Assembly (NCBI GenBank): GCA_964613215.1
Contig: CAZTHK010000031.1
Span: 1-27,245 of the forward strand
Length of the DNA stretch: 27,245 nt
From: CAZTHK01 sp964613215
GTDB taxonomy: Bacteria; Krumholzibacteriota; Krumholzibacteriia; Krumholzibacteriales; CAZTHK01
Direction: 5' to 3'
A program made the translations under genes and the position numbers. The notes beneath the pieces were generated by a model that was not told where the DNA came from, made no database searches, and saw only the letters and a list, made by a program, of their open reading frames with translations. The first letter of the stretch is position 1, and each line of letters starts with the position of its first letter. Positions 16,566 to 24,668 of this stretch are shown here, one piece after another.

Positions 16566-18169
16566 GAAGAAGAATAGTAACAATTATTTCTGTTTTTTCC
16601 CTGTTATCACTGGCCGCCGTACCGGCAGCCGGGGTGAACAAGCTGGAGGGCTACTACGAGATGGAGGCCTCCCTTCAGAAGAGCGACCAGCACTGGAAGT
16701 TCGGCCCTCCCAGCGGCGAGGGAATGCCCCGGCATTACCTGGAGCTTAAATTCCTGGGCTGGCCCTATACCGATCTGGAGACATTCTTCAAGCTGAGGGC
16801 TCAATCCAACCGGGACGATAATCTCACCCCCGAGAGTGAATTCAAGAATCCCGCCTATATCGGAGCGGAAGGCCATCTCAAGCTCAACGGGGATAAATGG
16901 GAGTCATTTCTGTTCTACCGCCAGAACCGGTTCTGGATTCATGACAATCTGATCATGGGCCTGGTGGATCAGAACAAGCTCAAAAACGACAACTGGGGTC
17001 CCCAGTCCAGCGGGGTCAGGCTGGACTTCTGGGATACCGACCTTTGGAAGATCAAGGATCTTGGCGGTACGGTAATCTACTCCGATGACGGGGGCACCTT
17101 CAACTGGACTGATGATATAGACAATGAAATCCCCGACGGTACTGACAGCTACATACTGAGGCTCAGGAAGGAATCATTCAATAACCGGTTCCGGGTAGGA
17201 ACCATGTTCCTGCGAAAAGACTGGACCAATACCGGGGTATCCAAACACTATCTGGGTACCAGTTACAACGAAGTCCTCTCCTGGGACCTTACCTTCTACC
17301 CCCGGAATCTGATGAAAGGTGGAACCAGGCTGGGCCCCATCATGATAGATAACTCCAGCTGGATCTTTCAATATGCTGTTAGCCGGGATCCCTTTCAGGT
17401 GGAGACCAGCGATGCCAGGAGTAATAAAAACAGGTTTGCCTTCTCCGCAGAAGTAAGAAATATTCGCATTGCCGATCTTACCCTTCATGCCTGGTACAAT
17501 GATTTCGGCGAAAATTTCAGGAATTACCTCTCCTACCGTTTCGATGATGGGAGGGAATATAACCGGAGGCAGTATCATATCGAGGGTTTCTATCTGTTCC
17601 CAAAAAAGGCTATCACCGGAACCGTCTCATACGACTATTACGAGAGAAGAGTGGTAGAGAAGGGTAATGAAACCGGCAATCTCCGTCCCACCTACAACCT
17701 CTATGCCGAGCTCTACATTGAATTCATCAAGGGCTTCAAAGGCAAGATCGGCTATACCAGATGGCACGGTTTCGATGAATCTGCGGAGGTGTTCGACTTC
17801 TTCACCTATCCCAACATCTTCGCCGAACTTTCGGTGGAGAACAAACTGGCCAAGGTTCGGATGCAGGGAAGGATACGTGATTTAAACACCTTCCGGGAAG
17901 TATTCGCCTACGGTTTCGATATGGAGTTCAACGCCACCGGCAAGCTCAAAGGTTATTTCAGGCTGCTCAATGTAAATGAGAAAACAGAAGCCAGAGCCAC
18001 CGTTTTCGCCCAGATAAGATATGATATAGGATACGGGGCCGAGTGCTTTGTTGAATACGGAGCCCCCTGGGACAGCGATCATCTGGTCAATACTGAAGGC
18101 TTCGTCAACGAGGGTTCCGGCACCCGGCTTAATAACATGGTAAAAACGTATCTCAAACTCTACTTTTAG
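16562..18169 (+). CDS. Unrecognised outer-membrane beta-barrel protein
   Basis: This is a 535-residue protein with a clear signal peptide (about 1-23, ending VPAAG). I recognise no specific family. The mature part has regularly alternating hydrophobic, Tyr, Phe and Trp residues, frequent charged turns, and a C-terminal Phe (TYLKLYF), all typical of a large outer-membrane barrel. It overlaps the PorV-like gene by four bases (ATGA) and has no ribosome site of its own, so translation is probably coupled. It is followed after 12 bases by a barrel gene that carries a starch-binding module. A porin or oligosaccharide channel is the natural guess from context, but the sequence does not prove transport. 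Confidence 0.75.
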   Translation: MRRRIVTIISVFSLLSLAAVPAAGVNKLEGYYEMEASLQKSDQHWKFGPPSGEGMPRHYLELKFLGWPYTDLETFFKLRAQSNRDDNLTPESEFKNPAYIGAEGHLKLNGDKWESFLFYRQNRFWIHDNLIMGLVDQNKLKNDNWGPQSSGVRLDFWDTDLWKIKDLGGTVIYSDDGGTFNWTDDIDNEIPDGTDSYILRLRKESFNNRFRVGTMFLRKDWTNTGVSKHYLGTSYNEVLSWDLTFYPRNLMKGGTRLGPIMIDNSSWIFQYAVSRDPFQVETSDARSNKNRFAFSAEVRNIRIADLTLHAWYNDFGENFRNYLSYRFDDGREYNRRQYHIEGFYLFPKKAITGTVSYDYYERRVVEKGNETGNLRPTYNLYAELYIEFIKGFKGKIGYTRWHGFDESAEVFDFFTYPNIFAELSVENKLAKVRMQGRIRDLNTFREVFAYGFDMEFNATGKLKGYFRLLNVNEKTEARATVFAQIRYDIGYGAECFVEYGAPWDSDHLVNTEGFVNEGSGTRLNNMVKTYLKLYF

Positions 18170-18181
18170 AAGGATTGCACT

Positions 18182-20311
18182 ATGAATGAAAAAAATCTAC
18201 TTGGGAAGAATAGTTACTCCGCCGGTGTAAAAACACCGGGTAGAACAGGGGAAGGAGGAAATATTCACACCGGAATCTTCCTGTGCCTTATGGCCGCCTC
18301 CCTCATGCTGATGCTCATGACTTTAAACAGCCCGGTCCGGGGTGCGGTAAAGGTGGTAGATGAAGGGATAAAGTTTACCTACTACGACCCCAACGCCGGC
18401 AAGGTCTTCCTGGCAGGTTCATTCAACAACTGGAGTACCACCCAGACCCCCATGAATAAGAACCAGGAGGGCACCTGGAGCACCACCCTGAATCTGGACC
18501 CCGGAGAACACGAATATAAATTTGTGGTGGACGGGGCCTGGATAACCGATATGGAGAATCCCAACACCAAGTCGGACCCCTACGGAGGAATGAACTCGAT
18601 AGTGGAAATAAACAGCCAGGGGGAGATAGTTGTATCCGGCGAAGGCGAAGCGATGAGAGCCAACACCGCCCTCAGCGCCCAGGTACATTTCAGCGGCCGC
18701 TATCTCAACAGAACGGAGATCATCAAGGGCCAGGAGGACGACCAGAGATGGCGGATGCAGAGGCCTCAGAATAAATTCGATATGAACTTCGACATAATGA
18801 TAAGCGAGATAGTTCACGGATATTCCCGGCTGAGGGTCGACAGCGAGAAGAACTTCCTGGAACCTAACAATATCTCGGCCATACTGGACGAAACTCACAT
18901 AGAGATTACCCCGGGACAGTTCGAAGTGACTGGTTACTACAGTGAGGAGATACTGGAAAGCCGGGATCCCCTGATGTTCTTCGGAGACGAGGATCTTGCC
19001 GGAACAATATTCGACGACCATCTCAAGAGCGGCAAGGGTACCGCCGGTATAACCGGAAACTTCAGCAGTTATGGTTTCGATGTGGAAGGTTTCTTCTCCA
19101 ATGTACACGACTACGACATCTACAATGATCCCGACCTTTTCGATAACACCGGTACCGACCTGTATGCTGCCAGGATTACCAGGGACTTCGATCCCCTGGT
19201 GCTGGGAGCAAATTTCTTCATGACCAGAAATATGTGGTGGCTGGACTTTACCGAAAAGGTAGGCACCGACCCGGTCAATACCGGAATAGAGAGTCTGGAT
19301 GAACATATTAACAGAACCGGTGATCCCAGTGACTGGTTCGAGCTGGACGACAAATCATATAACCTGGGCCTGGATCTCACCGCCCATCTCTATCAGGGCG
19401 ATCTGGTTCCACAATTCGAATTCCTGGCCGGTGAAATGAACCAGACCTTTGTAACCAGTAACAGTTCGGGTATAGACCTGGGCAACGGTCCCATCGATGT
19501 ACCCATAATGCAGCAGGATCAGAGGATCTATCACGGCAGCATAAGAAGCACACTGGTGGAAAACCTGCTGGTAAATGCCGAGCATACCAGAAGGCAGCAT
19601 CTCCACTCACAGGCGGATGAAACCCGGCTTACCGTTGATTTCAAGGAGCAGGAAGAGGCCAACAAGCATATATTCTATACTCTGGAACAGGGACCTGCAG
19701 CTGTTACCCACGATTACAGCGAACTGTTTCTCCAGTACGGATTCAAGTCGGGTACACTCTCCGGCCTGGATGTCAAACTGTGGCTGCAGCGAAACATGTA
19801 CGATTACGATAATCCGGGAGATCAGAATGATCAGTGGAGGTATAACTGGTCGCTGGCATCGGGGCTCAGCTGGAAACCCATCTCCAGGTTGAACGTAGAG
19901 CTGGAACAACAGTACGTCAGCTACGAAGGCTCTTCCTCAATCGCCCGTAATGGATCCGAGCTGGAGACTATTCTGCGGGGCAACTACAAGTTGTCGGATA
20001 AACTATCCGCCTTCCTGGATATCAGGACCATTCATCTGGAGAGCGAAAATGGCCCGGATGAGGACGAGTCGGGAACATTCACCTCCCCCTTTATAGGTTT
20101 CAAGTACCTCCCCGCCGGAAGGGTGAGCCTGTTGCTGGCTTACGGACTTGATCCAATGGACTTCTCCATAGATTATCAGGGACGGCGTATCGGAAGATAC
20201 CTTTACAGGAACAGTTATATTTATAATAATACAGGTAGTACAGTCATGGACGCTGAAGAGGCACTGTCGGATCTTAATGTGATCACCCTCCGGGCTGTGT
20301 TCAACTTCTAG
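18182..20311 (+). CDS. Outer-membrane barrel protein with N-terminal CBM48 starch-binding domain
   Basis: This is a 709-residue protein. After an unusually long polar N-terminus (about 30 residues) comes a hydrophobic export segment (about 31-50) and a CBM48/glycogen-binding-like domain (about 60-144; VFLAGSFNNW, LDPGEHEYKFVVDGAW, MNSIVEI). The remaining 550 or so residues are rich in alternating aromatic and polar strands and end in Phe (TLRAVFNF), which points to a large outer-membrane barrel. AAGGA lies in the 12-base gap from the preceding barrel gene. The CBM48 domain shares the NPNTK stretch with the downstream small lipoprotein. A starch-binding channel or surface receptor is the likely role. 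The domain call is strong and the barrel call moderate. Confidence 0.8.
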   Translation: MNEKNLLGKNSYSAGVKTPGRTGEGGNIHTGIFLCLMAASLMLMLMTLNSPVRGAVKVVDEGIKFTYYDPNAGKVFLAGSFNNWSTTQTPMNKNQEGTWSTTLNLDPGEHEYKFVVDGAWITDMENPNTKSDPYGGMNSIVEINSQGEIVVSGEGEAMRANTALSAQVHFSGRYLNRTEIIKGQEDDQRWRMQRPQNKFDMNFDIMISEIVHGYSRLRVDSEKNFLEPNNISAILDETHIEITPGQFEVTGYYSEEILESRDPLMFFGDEDLAGTIFDDHLKSGKGTAGITGNFSSYGFDVEGFFSNVHDYDIYNDPDLFDNTGTDLYAARITRDFDPLVLGANFFMTRNMWWLDFTEKVGTDPVNTGIESLDEHINRTGDPSDWFELDDKSYNLGLDLTAHLYQGDLVPQFEFLAGEMNQTFVTSNSSGIDLGNGPIDVPIMQQDQRIYHGSIRSTLVENLLVNAEHTRRQHLHSQADETRLTVDFKEQEEANKHIFYTLEQGPAAVTHDYSELFLQYGFKSGTLSGLDVKLWLQRNMYDYDNPGDQNDQWRYNWSLASGLSWKPISRLNVELEQQYVSYEGSSSIARNGSELETILRGNYKLSDKLSAFLDIRTIHLESENGPDEDESGTFTSPFIGFKYLPAGRVSLLLAYGLDPMDFSIDYQGRRIGRYLYRNSYIYNNTGSTVMDAEEALSDLNVITLRAVFNF

Positions 20312-20323
20312 AGGGGAACCATC

Positions 20324-20749
20324 ATGAGAAATATTATCAACAGGAAAAAGGCTTTTATATCGATCCTCTGCTTTTCTCTACTGATGCTCGGCCTTTTCTC
20401 CAATGGATGCCTCCTTACCCGGATAATCAGAAACCGGATACCTCCCCCCCACCGGGTGGAGGGGGGAATACTGTTTCAGTATGAGGCACCCTCCGCCAAG
20501 TATGTAAACCTGGCCGGTTCCTTTAACAGCTGGTGCGGAACGGAGGGCAGCGGAAGATTCGATCCCACTATAGACCCCATGTCGGATGAGGACGGAGATG
20601 GAATCTGGACTATTGTGAAGGATCTCAAGCCGGGAAGGTATCAGTACAAGTTCGTGATAGACCATGCGGTCAGGTGGGAACTCGACCCCAACAACCCCAA
20701 CACCAAACAGGACGGCCCCTATACTAATTCCCTTCTGATAGTGCGGTAA
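20324..20749 (+). CDS. Small putative lipoprotein with CBM48 glycan-binding domain
   Basis: This 141-residue protein has an N-terminal signal with a candidate lipidation site at Cys29 (FSNGC). The Asn before Gly is atypical for a lipobox. Almost all the rest is one CBM48-like domain (about 48-140; VNLAGSFNSW, EDGDGIW, LKPGRYQYKFVIDHAVRW). It is therefore a stand-alone starch- or glycogen-binding module, probably anchored to a membrane. A good ribosome site, AGGGG, begins right after the stop codon of the barrel gene, and the gap is 12 bases. This is the last gene of the operon. A role comparable to SusE/SusF surface binders is inferred, and it may partner the CBM48 barrel. Confidence 0.8.
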   Translation: MRNIINRKKAFISILCFSLLMLGLFSNGCLLTRIIRNRIPPPHRVEGGILFQYEAPSAKYVNLAGSFNSWCGTEGSGRFDPTIDPMSDEDGDGIWTIVKDLKPGRYQYKFVIDHAVRWELDPNNPNTKQDGPYTNSLLIVR

Positions 20750-20871
20750 CAGGCCGGCCCTGATTGGATCAAATTACTTTCCCACCCCAGGAAGTCCCCT
20801 TAAATGTTAATGCATCGGCAGGCTGCACCCCGCCGTTAAGGTTAAAACCCGGCTTCCGGATCAACAGATTG

Positions 20872-23800
20872 TTACTTAACCGACAATACCGCACCACTTA
20901 CCGGCTCCAGGGTAATTATTACTGTTCCATCATCCACAGTATAGGAGCCTCCGTTAAGTTCATCGGTAAGGTCCAGGCCATCCTCGAATTCTAACTTACC
21001 CAGGGGCAGATCTATCTCCCGGCTGCTGTTTTCATTATTCAGCACCACCACAATCCTCTCTCCATCCTTCTCTCTGAGATAGGAGTAGACCTTACCCTCG
21101 GTCAGCACCGTGGTAAAGGTTCCTGTTCTAAGGGCGGGATGGCGGTGGCGCAAGGATATCACCCTGGTGTATAATTCATGGATCTCAGAGCGGCGGGGAT
21201 TATCCTTCCAGGTCCAGGGGAAAGGCCTGCGGCAGTCCGGGTCCTTGCCGCCCCTCAAACCCACCTCGTCTCCGTAGTATATCTGGGGTATCCCCACATA
21301 GGTCATCTGGAAGAGGGCTGCCAGCATTAATCTTTCATCGTTGTTCCGGGACACCGTAACGAATCTCTTGGTATCATGGCTGTCAAACAGGTTCATCATC
21401 ACCCGGATGGCCTGGATGGGATATATGCTTCTTCCCGGAGCTATCTCCCGGTCGAACCTGGCTGCGCTGCTGTTTCTTAGAGCAAAGAAATCTATTACCG
21501 GGTCCCTGAAGTACTTGTAATTCATGGTGGAATGGAAACAGTCCGGACCCAGCCAGGGCATGGCATTGCCCCATATCTCACCTACCAGGTAGGCATCCGG
21601 CTTGACCTTATCCACCTCATCCCTGAACATATCCCAGAACCAGAAGGGCACCTCGTTGGGCACATCCAGGCGGAAACCGTCTATCCCCAGCTCACCCAGC
21701 CAGTACCCGGGAATCTTGAGCAGGTACTCCACCATATCCATATTTGGCTCCGCATTAGATATGTCCCTGATGTTATTCTCCTGGTTGTTGGGCCTGGAGA
21801 GGTCGAAGTTGAGGTTGGGATGAATCCCGAAACCCCACCAGCAGGAGTAGTAATCGGAAGGATTTGGTATGTCCCCTTCAGGCAGGGGCCACTGCTTCCA
21901 CTCGTACCAGTCCCAGTACTCTGATTCACGGCCATTCTCCCTGGCATCCAGAAAGGCGAAGTGATAGTTGCCGGTATGATTAAGGGCAAGATCCACTATT
22001 ATTCGAATCCCCCTGCTGTGTGCTTTCCTGACGAACTCCTTGAAGGTACCTTCATCTGCGAAGTGGGGATCGATGGTAAGGTAATCCACCGGATCGTACT
22101 TGTGATTGGACCTGCCTTCATTGAGGGGATTGAAGTAGATGATGGTAACTCCCAGATCCTCCAGGTAGGGAAGCTTCTCCATCACTCCGGGGATATCTCC
22201 CCCGTAGAAGGAGTAGTAATCCGGCTTGCCGTCGGTCCGGTAGGGGCTTCGCTTCAGGCCGCTGATATTCTGCCACTGCTCCACCAGGTGGAAGTATTCC
22301 CCGTTGGTCTTTCCGCCGGGAGGCAGTTCGGTGACTCCCTCATAGTAGTGCTCTGAGAAGTCGGGATCGTTGGATTCATCCCCGTTCCTGAACCGCTCCG
22401 GGAATATCTGATACAGCACACCGTTCTTGGCCCAGTCGGGGGTGAAGAATGGTTCCAGCACATCCCGGCTGTATACGAACATATCCTCCCGCTCCGGCTT
22501 CTCCTCCCTGATACCACCCGGCCGAGCGTAGAAGTGGTTACCTCCGTCGGTGTACCGGAAGGAAAAACTTACCTCTGAGGTGTAGGGAATATCCAGAACG
22601 GTGCGGTAGTACTGAAATACCTTGTCACTCTCCTCCTGCTTCATGCCGGCCGACCTGGTATCCCCCCCATTCACACTGTAGAGCACCTCCACCTCCTCCA
22701 CATCATCTATGTGGGAGCGGGTACTGAAGGCGATCTTCTTCTCGGAGAGGGGGTTTACCATGGAGTAATCCAGGCGGAGGGGAATATCGCTGCGCATCAT
22801 ATCCCCGTCCCCCTTCTCGATCTTTACCTCTTCGTAGCTGGCATCCACATTTATAACCGAGTTTTTACCGCCGAATCCGTCATCTGCGAATTCCTCAGCG
22901 CTCTGGTCGGTGGTCCATTTCCCATCCACCACGAACTTGTACTGGTACTTGCCGGGTGGAAGCAGCAGGGTCACCTGGTAGGTGCCGTCGCCATCCTGGT
23001 CGGTCATCCTGGTCTTGTTCTCTTTCCAGTCGTTGAAGGTACCGGCCAGGAAGACATTCTCCACTCCGCTTATCCTGGGCTGGAAGGTGAAGGTTACCTT
23101 TCTCAGCCCCTTCTCCGGAGGGGCCTCTTCCTCCCCACCCTCACCGGCAGCTCCAGTCCCCTCTATATTTTCCGGCACTTCCTGGTACATCCCCACTATC
23201 AGCCCTTCTTCAGCATCCCCGGGCTCTACAATCAGTACCGAGTTCTTACCTCCGAAGCCGTCGTCGACCAGTTTCTCGGCGGAGGTATCGGTAATCCAGT
23301 TACCACCCTGTACGAACTTGTACTGATACTCTCCCGGTTCCAGATTCATTTTGACCATGTATATTCCGTCCCCGTCCCTATCGGTCATGGGGGTGGCGCT
23401 GTCACTCCAGTCGTTGAAGCTGCCGGCCAGATTGACACTGGCGCCTGTATCGGTCTGATAAAGAAAGGTCACCGGCACCCTCCCTGCGGGCACTTCCTTC
23501 GTTTCAGCTACTTCTTCCTCCTTCTCAACTTCCCCTTCCTCCATCTCAGTCGCCACTCCCACAGTTATGGATGACTCCCCGGAGGGAACATTCAGCACCG
23601 AGTTCTGTCCCCCGAATCCGTCGTCTGTATAGGACTCTGAGTAAGGGTCCTCGGTCCAGCTTCCGTCTGCGATATACTTGTACTGGTACCTTCCCGGTTC
23701 CAGCTCCAGAGTGACCTTATAGATGCCATCTCCGTCGGAGTCGGTCATCCTGGTCTCCGACTCACTCCAGCCGTTGAAGCTGCCGGCCAGGTAGACATCG

Positions 23801-23949
23801 GAGGGACTTCCCGGGGGCCGGAAGGTGAAGGTTACCTCCACCTCCTGCGCCGGCGGGTTTACCGGCAGTGCTGCCGCATCACCTGCCAGAATAAGCAGTG
23901 ATGATAATAGAACCGCCACTATGATCTCTGATTTGAGTAATCCCCTCAT
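20872..23949 (-). CDS. Exported GH13 amylase/neopullulanase-type enzyme with three CBM48 modules
   Basis: This 1025-residue enzyme should hydrolyse alpha-1,4 (and perhaps alpha-1,6) glucan bonds outside the cytoplasm. It has a signal peptide (about 1-27) and three CBM48 modules (about 37-121, 158-241 and 283-368), each with LAG(S/T)FN.W and YQYK and separated by acidic Glu-rich linkers. A CBM34-like domain follows (about 385-480), then the GH13 barrel (about 505-915) and a C-terminal beta domain. All four GH13 regions are intact: DLALNH (653-658), GFRLD with nucleophile Asp762, GEIW with acid/base Glu791, and SHD with Asp859. The PNLNF stretch (711-715) resembles the MPKLN signature of the neopullulanase/cyclomaltodextrinase subfamily. 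AAGGAG lies five bases before the ATG. It is convergent with the operon, and its substrate range is not fixed by sequence. Confidence 0.93.
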   Translation of the reverse strand: MRGLLKSEIIVAVLLSSLLILAGDAAALPVNPPAQEVEVTFTFRPPGSPSDVYLAGSFNGWSESETRMTDSDGDGIYKVTLELEPGRYQYKYIADGSWTEDPYSESYTDDGFGGQNSVLNVPSGESSITVGVATEMEEGEVEKEEEVAETKEVPAGRVPVTFLYQTDTGASVNLAGSFNDWSDSATPMTDRDGDGIYMVKMNLEPGEYQYKFVQGGNWITDTSAEKLVDDGFGGKNSVLIVEPGDAEEGLIVGMYQEVPENIEGTGAAGEGGEEEAPPEKGLRKVTFTFQPRISGVENVFLAGTFNDWKENKTRMTDQDGDGTYQVTLLLPPGKYQYKFVVDGKWTTDQSAEEFADDGFGGKNSVINVDASYEEVKIEKGDGDMMRSDIPLRLDYSMVNPLSEKKIAFSTRSHIDDVEEVEVLYSVNGGDTRSAGMKQEESDKVFQYYRTVLDIPYTSEVSFSFRYTDGGNHFYARPGGIREEKPEREDMFVYSRDVLEPFFTPDWAKNGVLYQIFPERFRNGDESNDPDFSEHYYEGVTELPPGGKTNGEYFHLVEQWQNISGLKRSPYRTDGKPDYYSFYGGDIPGVMEKLPYLEDLGVTIIYFNPLNEGRSNHKYDPVDYLTIDPHFADEGTFKEFVRKAHSRGIRIIVDLALNHTGNYHFAFLDARENGRESEYWDWYEWKQWPLPEGDIPNPSDYYSCWWGFGIHPNLNFDLSRPNNQENNIRDISNAEPNMDMVEYLLKIPGYWLGELGIDGFRLDVPNEVPFWFWDMFRDEVDKVKPDAYLVGEIWGNAMPWLGPDCFHSTMNYKYFRDPVIDFFALRNSSAARFDREIAPGRSIYPIQAIRVMMNLFDSHDTKRFVTVSRNNDERLMLAALFQMTYVGIPQIYYGDEVGLRGGKDPDCRRPFPWTWKDNPRRSEIHELYTRVISLRHRHPALRTGTFTTVLTEGKVYSYLREKDGERIVVVLNNENSSREIDLPLGKLEFEDGLDLTDELNGGSYTVDDGTVIITLEPVSGAVLSVK

Positions 23950-23981
23950 TTCTGCTCCTTTTTGGTTAAGGCCATGGTTAC

Positions 23982-24000
23982 ATTATACTTCAGCGTATAA
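23982..24000 (-). promoter_or_regulatory. -10 box and overlapping inverted repeat upstream of the GH13 gene
   Basis: On the minus strand a perfect TATAAT (23982-23987) lies about 33 bases before the GH13 ATG. The -35 position holds only ATAAAT. A perfect inverted repeat, TTATAC-6-GTATAA (23983-24000), overlaps the -10 box, a position suited to a repressor or activator. The protein that would bind it is unknown. Confidence 0.4.
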
Positions 24001-24166
24001 GTATATTTATCCATCTGTTATTTCCGCCGCTGCCAATAAAAATTATATACTGTATTTTATCAAACCAACTATATTTTTTATATCAGAACAGCAGAAAAAA
24101 GAAAAGGTCTTTCCCGGATTTAAGCCCGGCAAAGTGTCCGGCAGAATAACGGATTATCTTATCCAT
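24001..24166. other. AT-rich non-coding stretch
   Basis: This lies between the GH13 promoter and the orphan tail remnant. It is AT-rich around 24030-24085. I see no gene, strong terminator or clear regulatory site in it beyond the GH13 promoter elements. Confidence 0.35.
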
Positions 24167-24406
24167 TCACCTGGCAATTATCATCTTCCGTGTAACACTC
24201 TTCTTTCCGGCGGTGAGCCTGCAGAAATAAATCCCGCTGGAAACAGCCGCTTCATCTTCATTGCATCCCTTCCACTCCACCCTGTGTACACCCGCCTCCC
24301 CCACCGAATCAACCAGCCGGATCATCCTCCGGCCCGATACATCCAATATGTCAGGAACAACATGCACCCCTTCCGGAATAGTGCAATGAACAGTAACCAT
24401 GTTCAT
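24167..24406 (-). pseudogene. Orphan C-terminal sorting-tail remnant
   Basis: This 79-residue reading frame matches the last part of the FlgD/type IX-like tail of the neighbouring 807-residue protein. IPEG, DVSGRR, HRVEW, AVSSGIYFCRL and VTRKMIIAR align with IPSA, NVKGQL, VKVTW, RVSSGVYFCNL and ATRKMILLR. It lacks the YPNPFNP start of such tails, any signal peptide and any cargo domain. An in-frame TAA occurs nine bases upstream of the ATG. The most likely reading is the 3' end of a secreted-protein gene whose body has been lost. A small expressed protein is less likely, because a sorting tail alone has no evident job. Confidence 0.6.
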
Positions 24407-24441
24407 CCTGTTCTCTTAAAAACAGCCATTTCCTTCTTATT

Positions 24442-24569
24442 GTTATCACTATTCCATACTTTTGTGGATAACCATGGACAGACCCATGGCACTCAATCAA
24501 AATACGAGCTTCGCTCGCCGTCCATCCGGGCGGAGTTCTCATTCACCCACGGGCAAGCCCGTGGAACTC
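24442..24569. repeat. Cluster of short palindromes, possible REP/MITE-like element
   Basis: Four inverted repeats lie close together: GTTATC/GATAAC (24442-24472), CCATGG-6-CCATGG (24472-24489), CGAGC-TTC-GCTCG (24505-24517), and a perfect CCACGGGC-AA-GCCCGTGG (24547-24564). The last is enclosed by GAGTT/AACTC (24533-24537 and 24565-24569) with a one-sided bulge. Such clusters are typical of interspersed non-coding repeats mobilised in trans, but there is only one copy in the window, so this is inference. It lies directly next to the truncated tail gene. Confidence 0.4.
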
Positions 24570-24603
24570 TGCCCTGCGGTTTATCAGAAGTCTTTAGCAG
24601 CAC

Positions 24604-24643
24604 AAAAAATTATCCGGCCGGCTGAGAACAACCGGCCGGATAA
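24604..24643 (-). terminator. Rho-independent terminator
   Basis: A perfect 12-base stem (TTATCCGGCCGG/CCGGCCGGATAA) with a 10-base loop is followed on the minus strand by six T. It begins about 25 bases after the stop codon of the 807-residue gene, whose transcript it ends. It is the clearest terminator in the window. Confidence 0.92.
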
Positions 24644-24668
24644 AATGTAATCGTACTGCACCAGAGAC

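Noticed and set aside
18419..19306. A 295-codon open frame on the minus strand within the CBM48-barrel gene.
   Set aside because: It is the shadow of a well-supported gene, with no ribosome site or recognisable domain.
20750..20871. A terminator between the five-gene operon and the GH13 gene.
   Set aside because: The 122-base convergent gap has only short CCGG-type self-complementary stretches and no T-run on either strand.
22711..23574. A 287-codon plus-strand open frame opposite the three CBM48 repeats.
   Set aside because: It is antisense to the repeats, and its own repetitiveness simply reflects them.
24463..24471. A perfect DnaA-box 9-mer (TTATCCACA on the minus strand).
   Set aside because: It is a single box inside a palindrome cluster, with no further boxes, no dnaA/dnaN neighbour and no AT-rich unwinding region arranged as in an origin.
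23825..24625. A 266-codon plus-strand open frame crossing the GH13 start and the orphan tail.
   Set aside because: It runs through a promoter, an intergenic AT-rich stretch and a palindrome cluster, and shows no domain or ribosome site.
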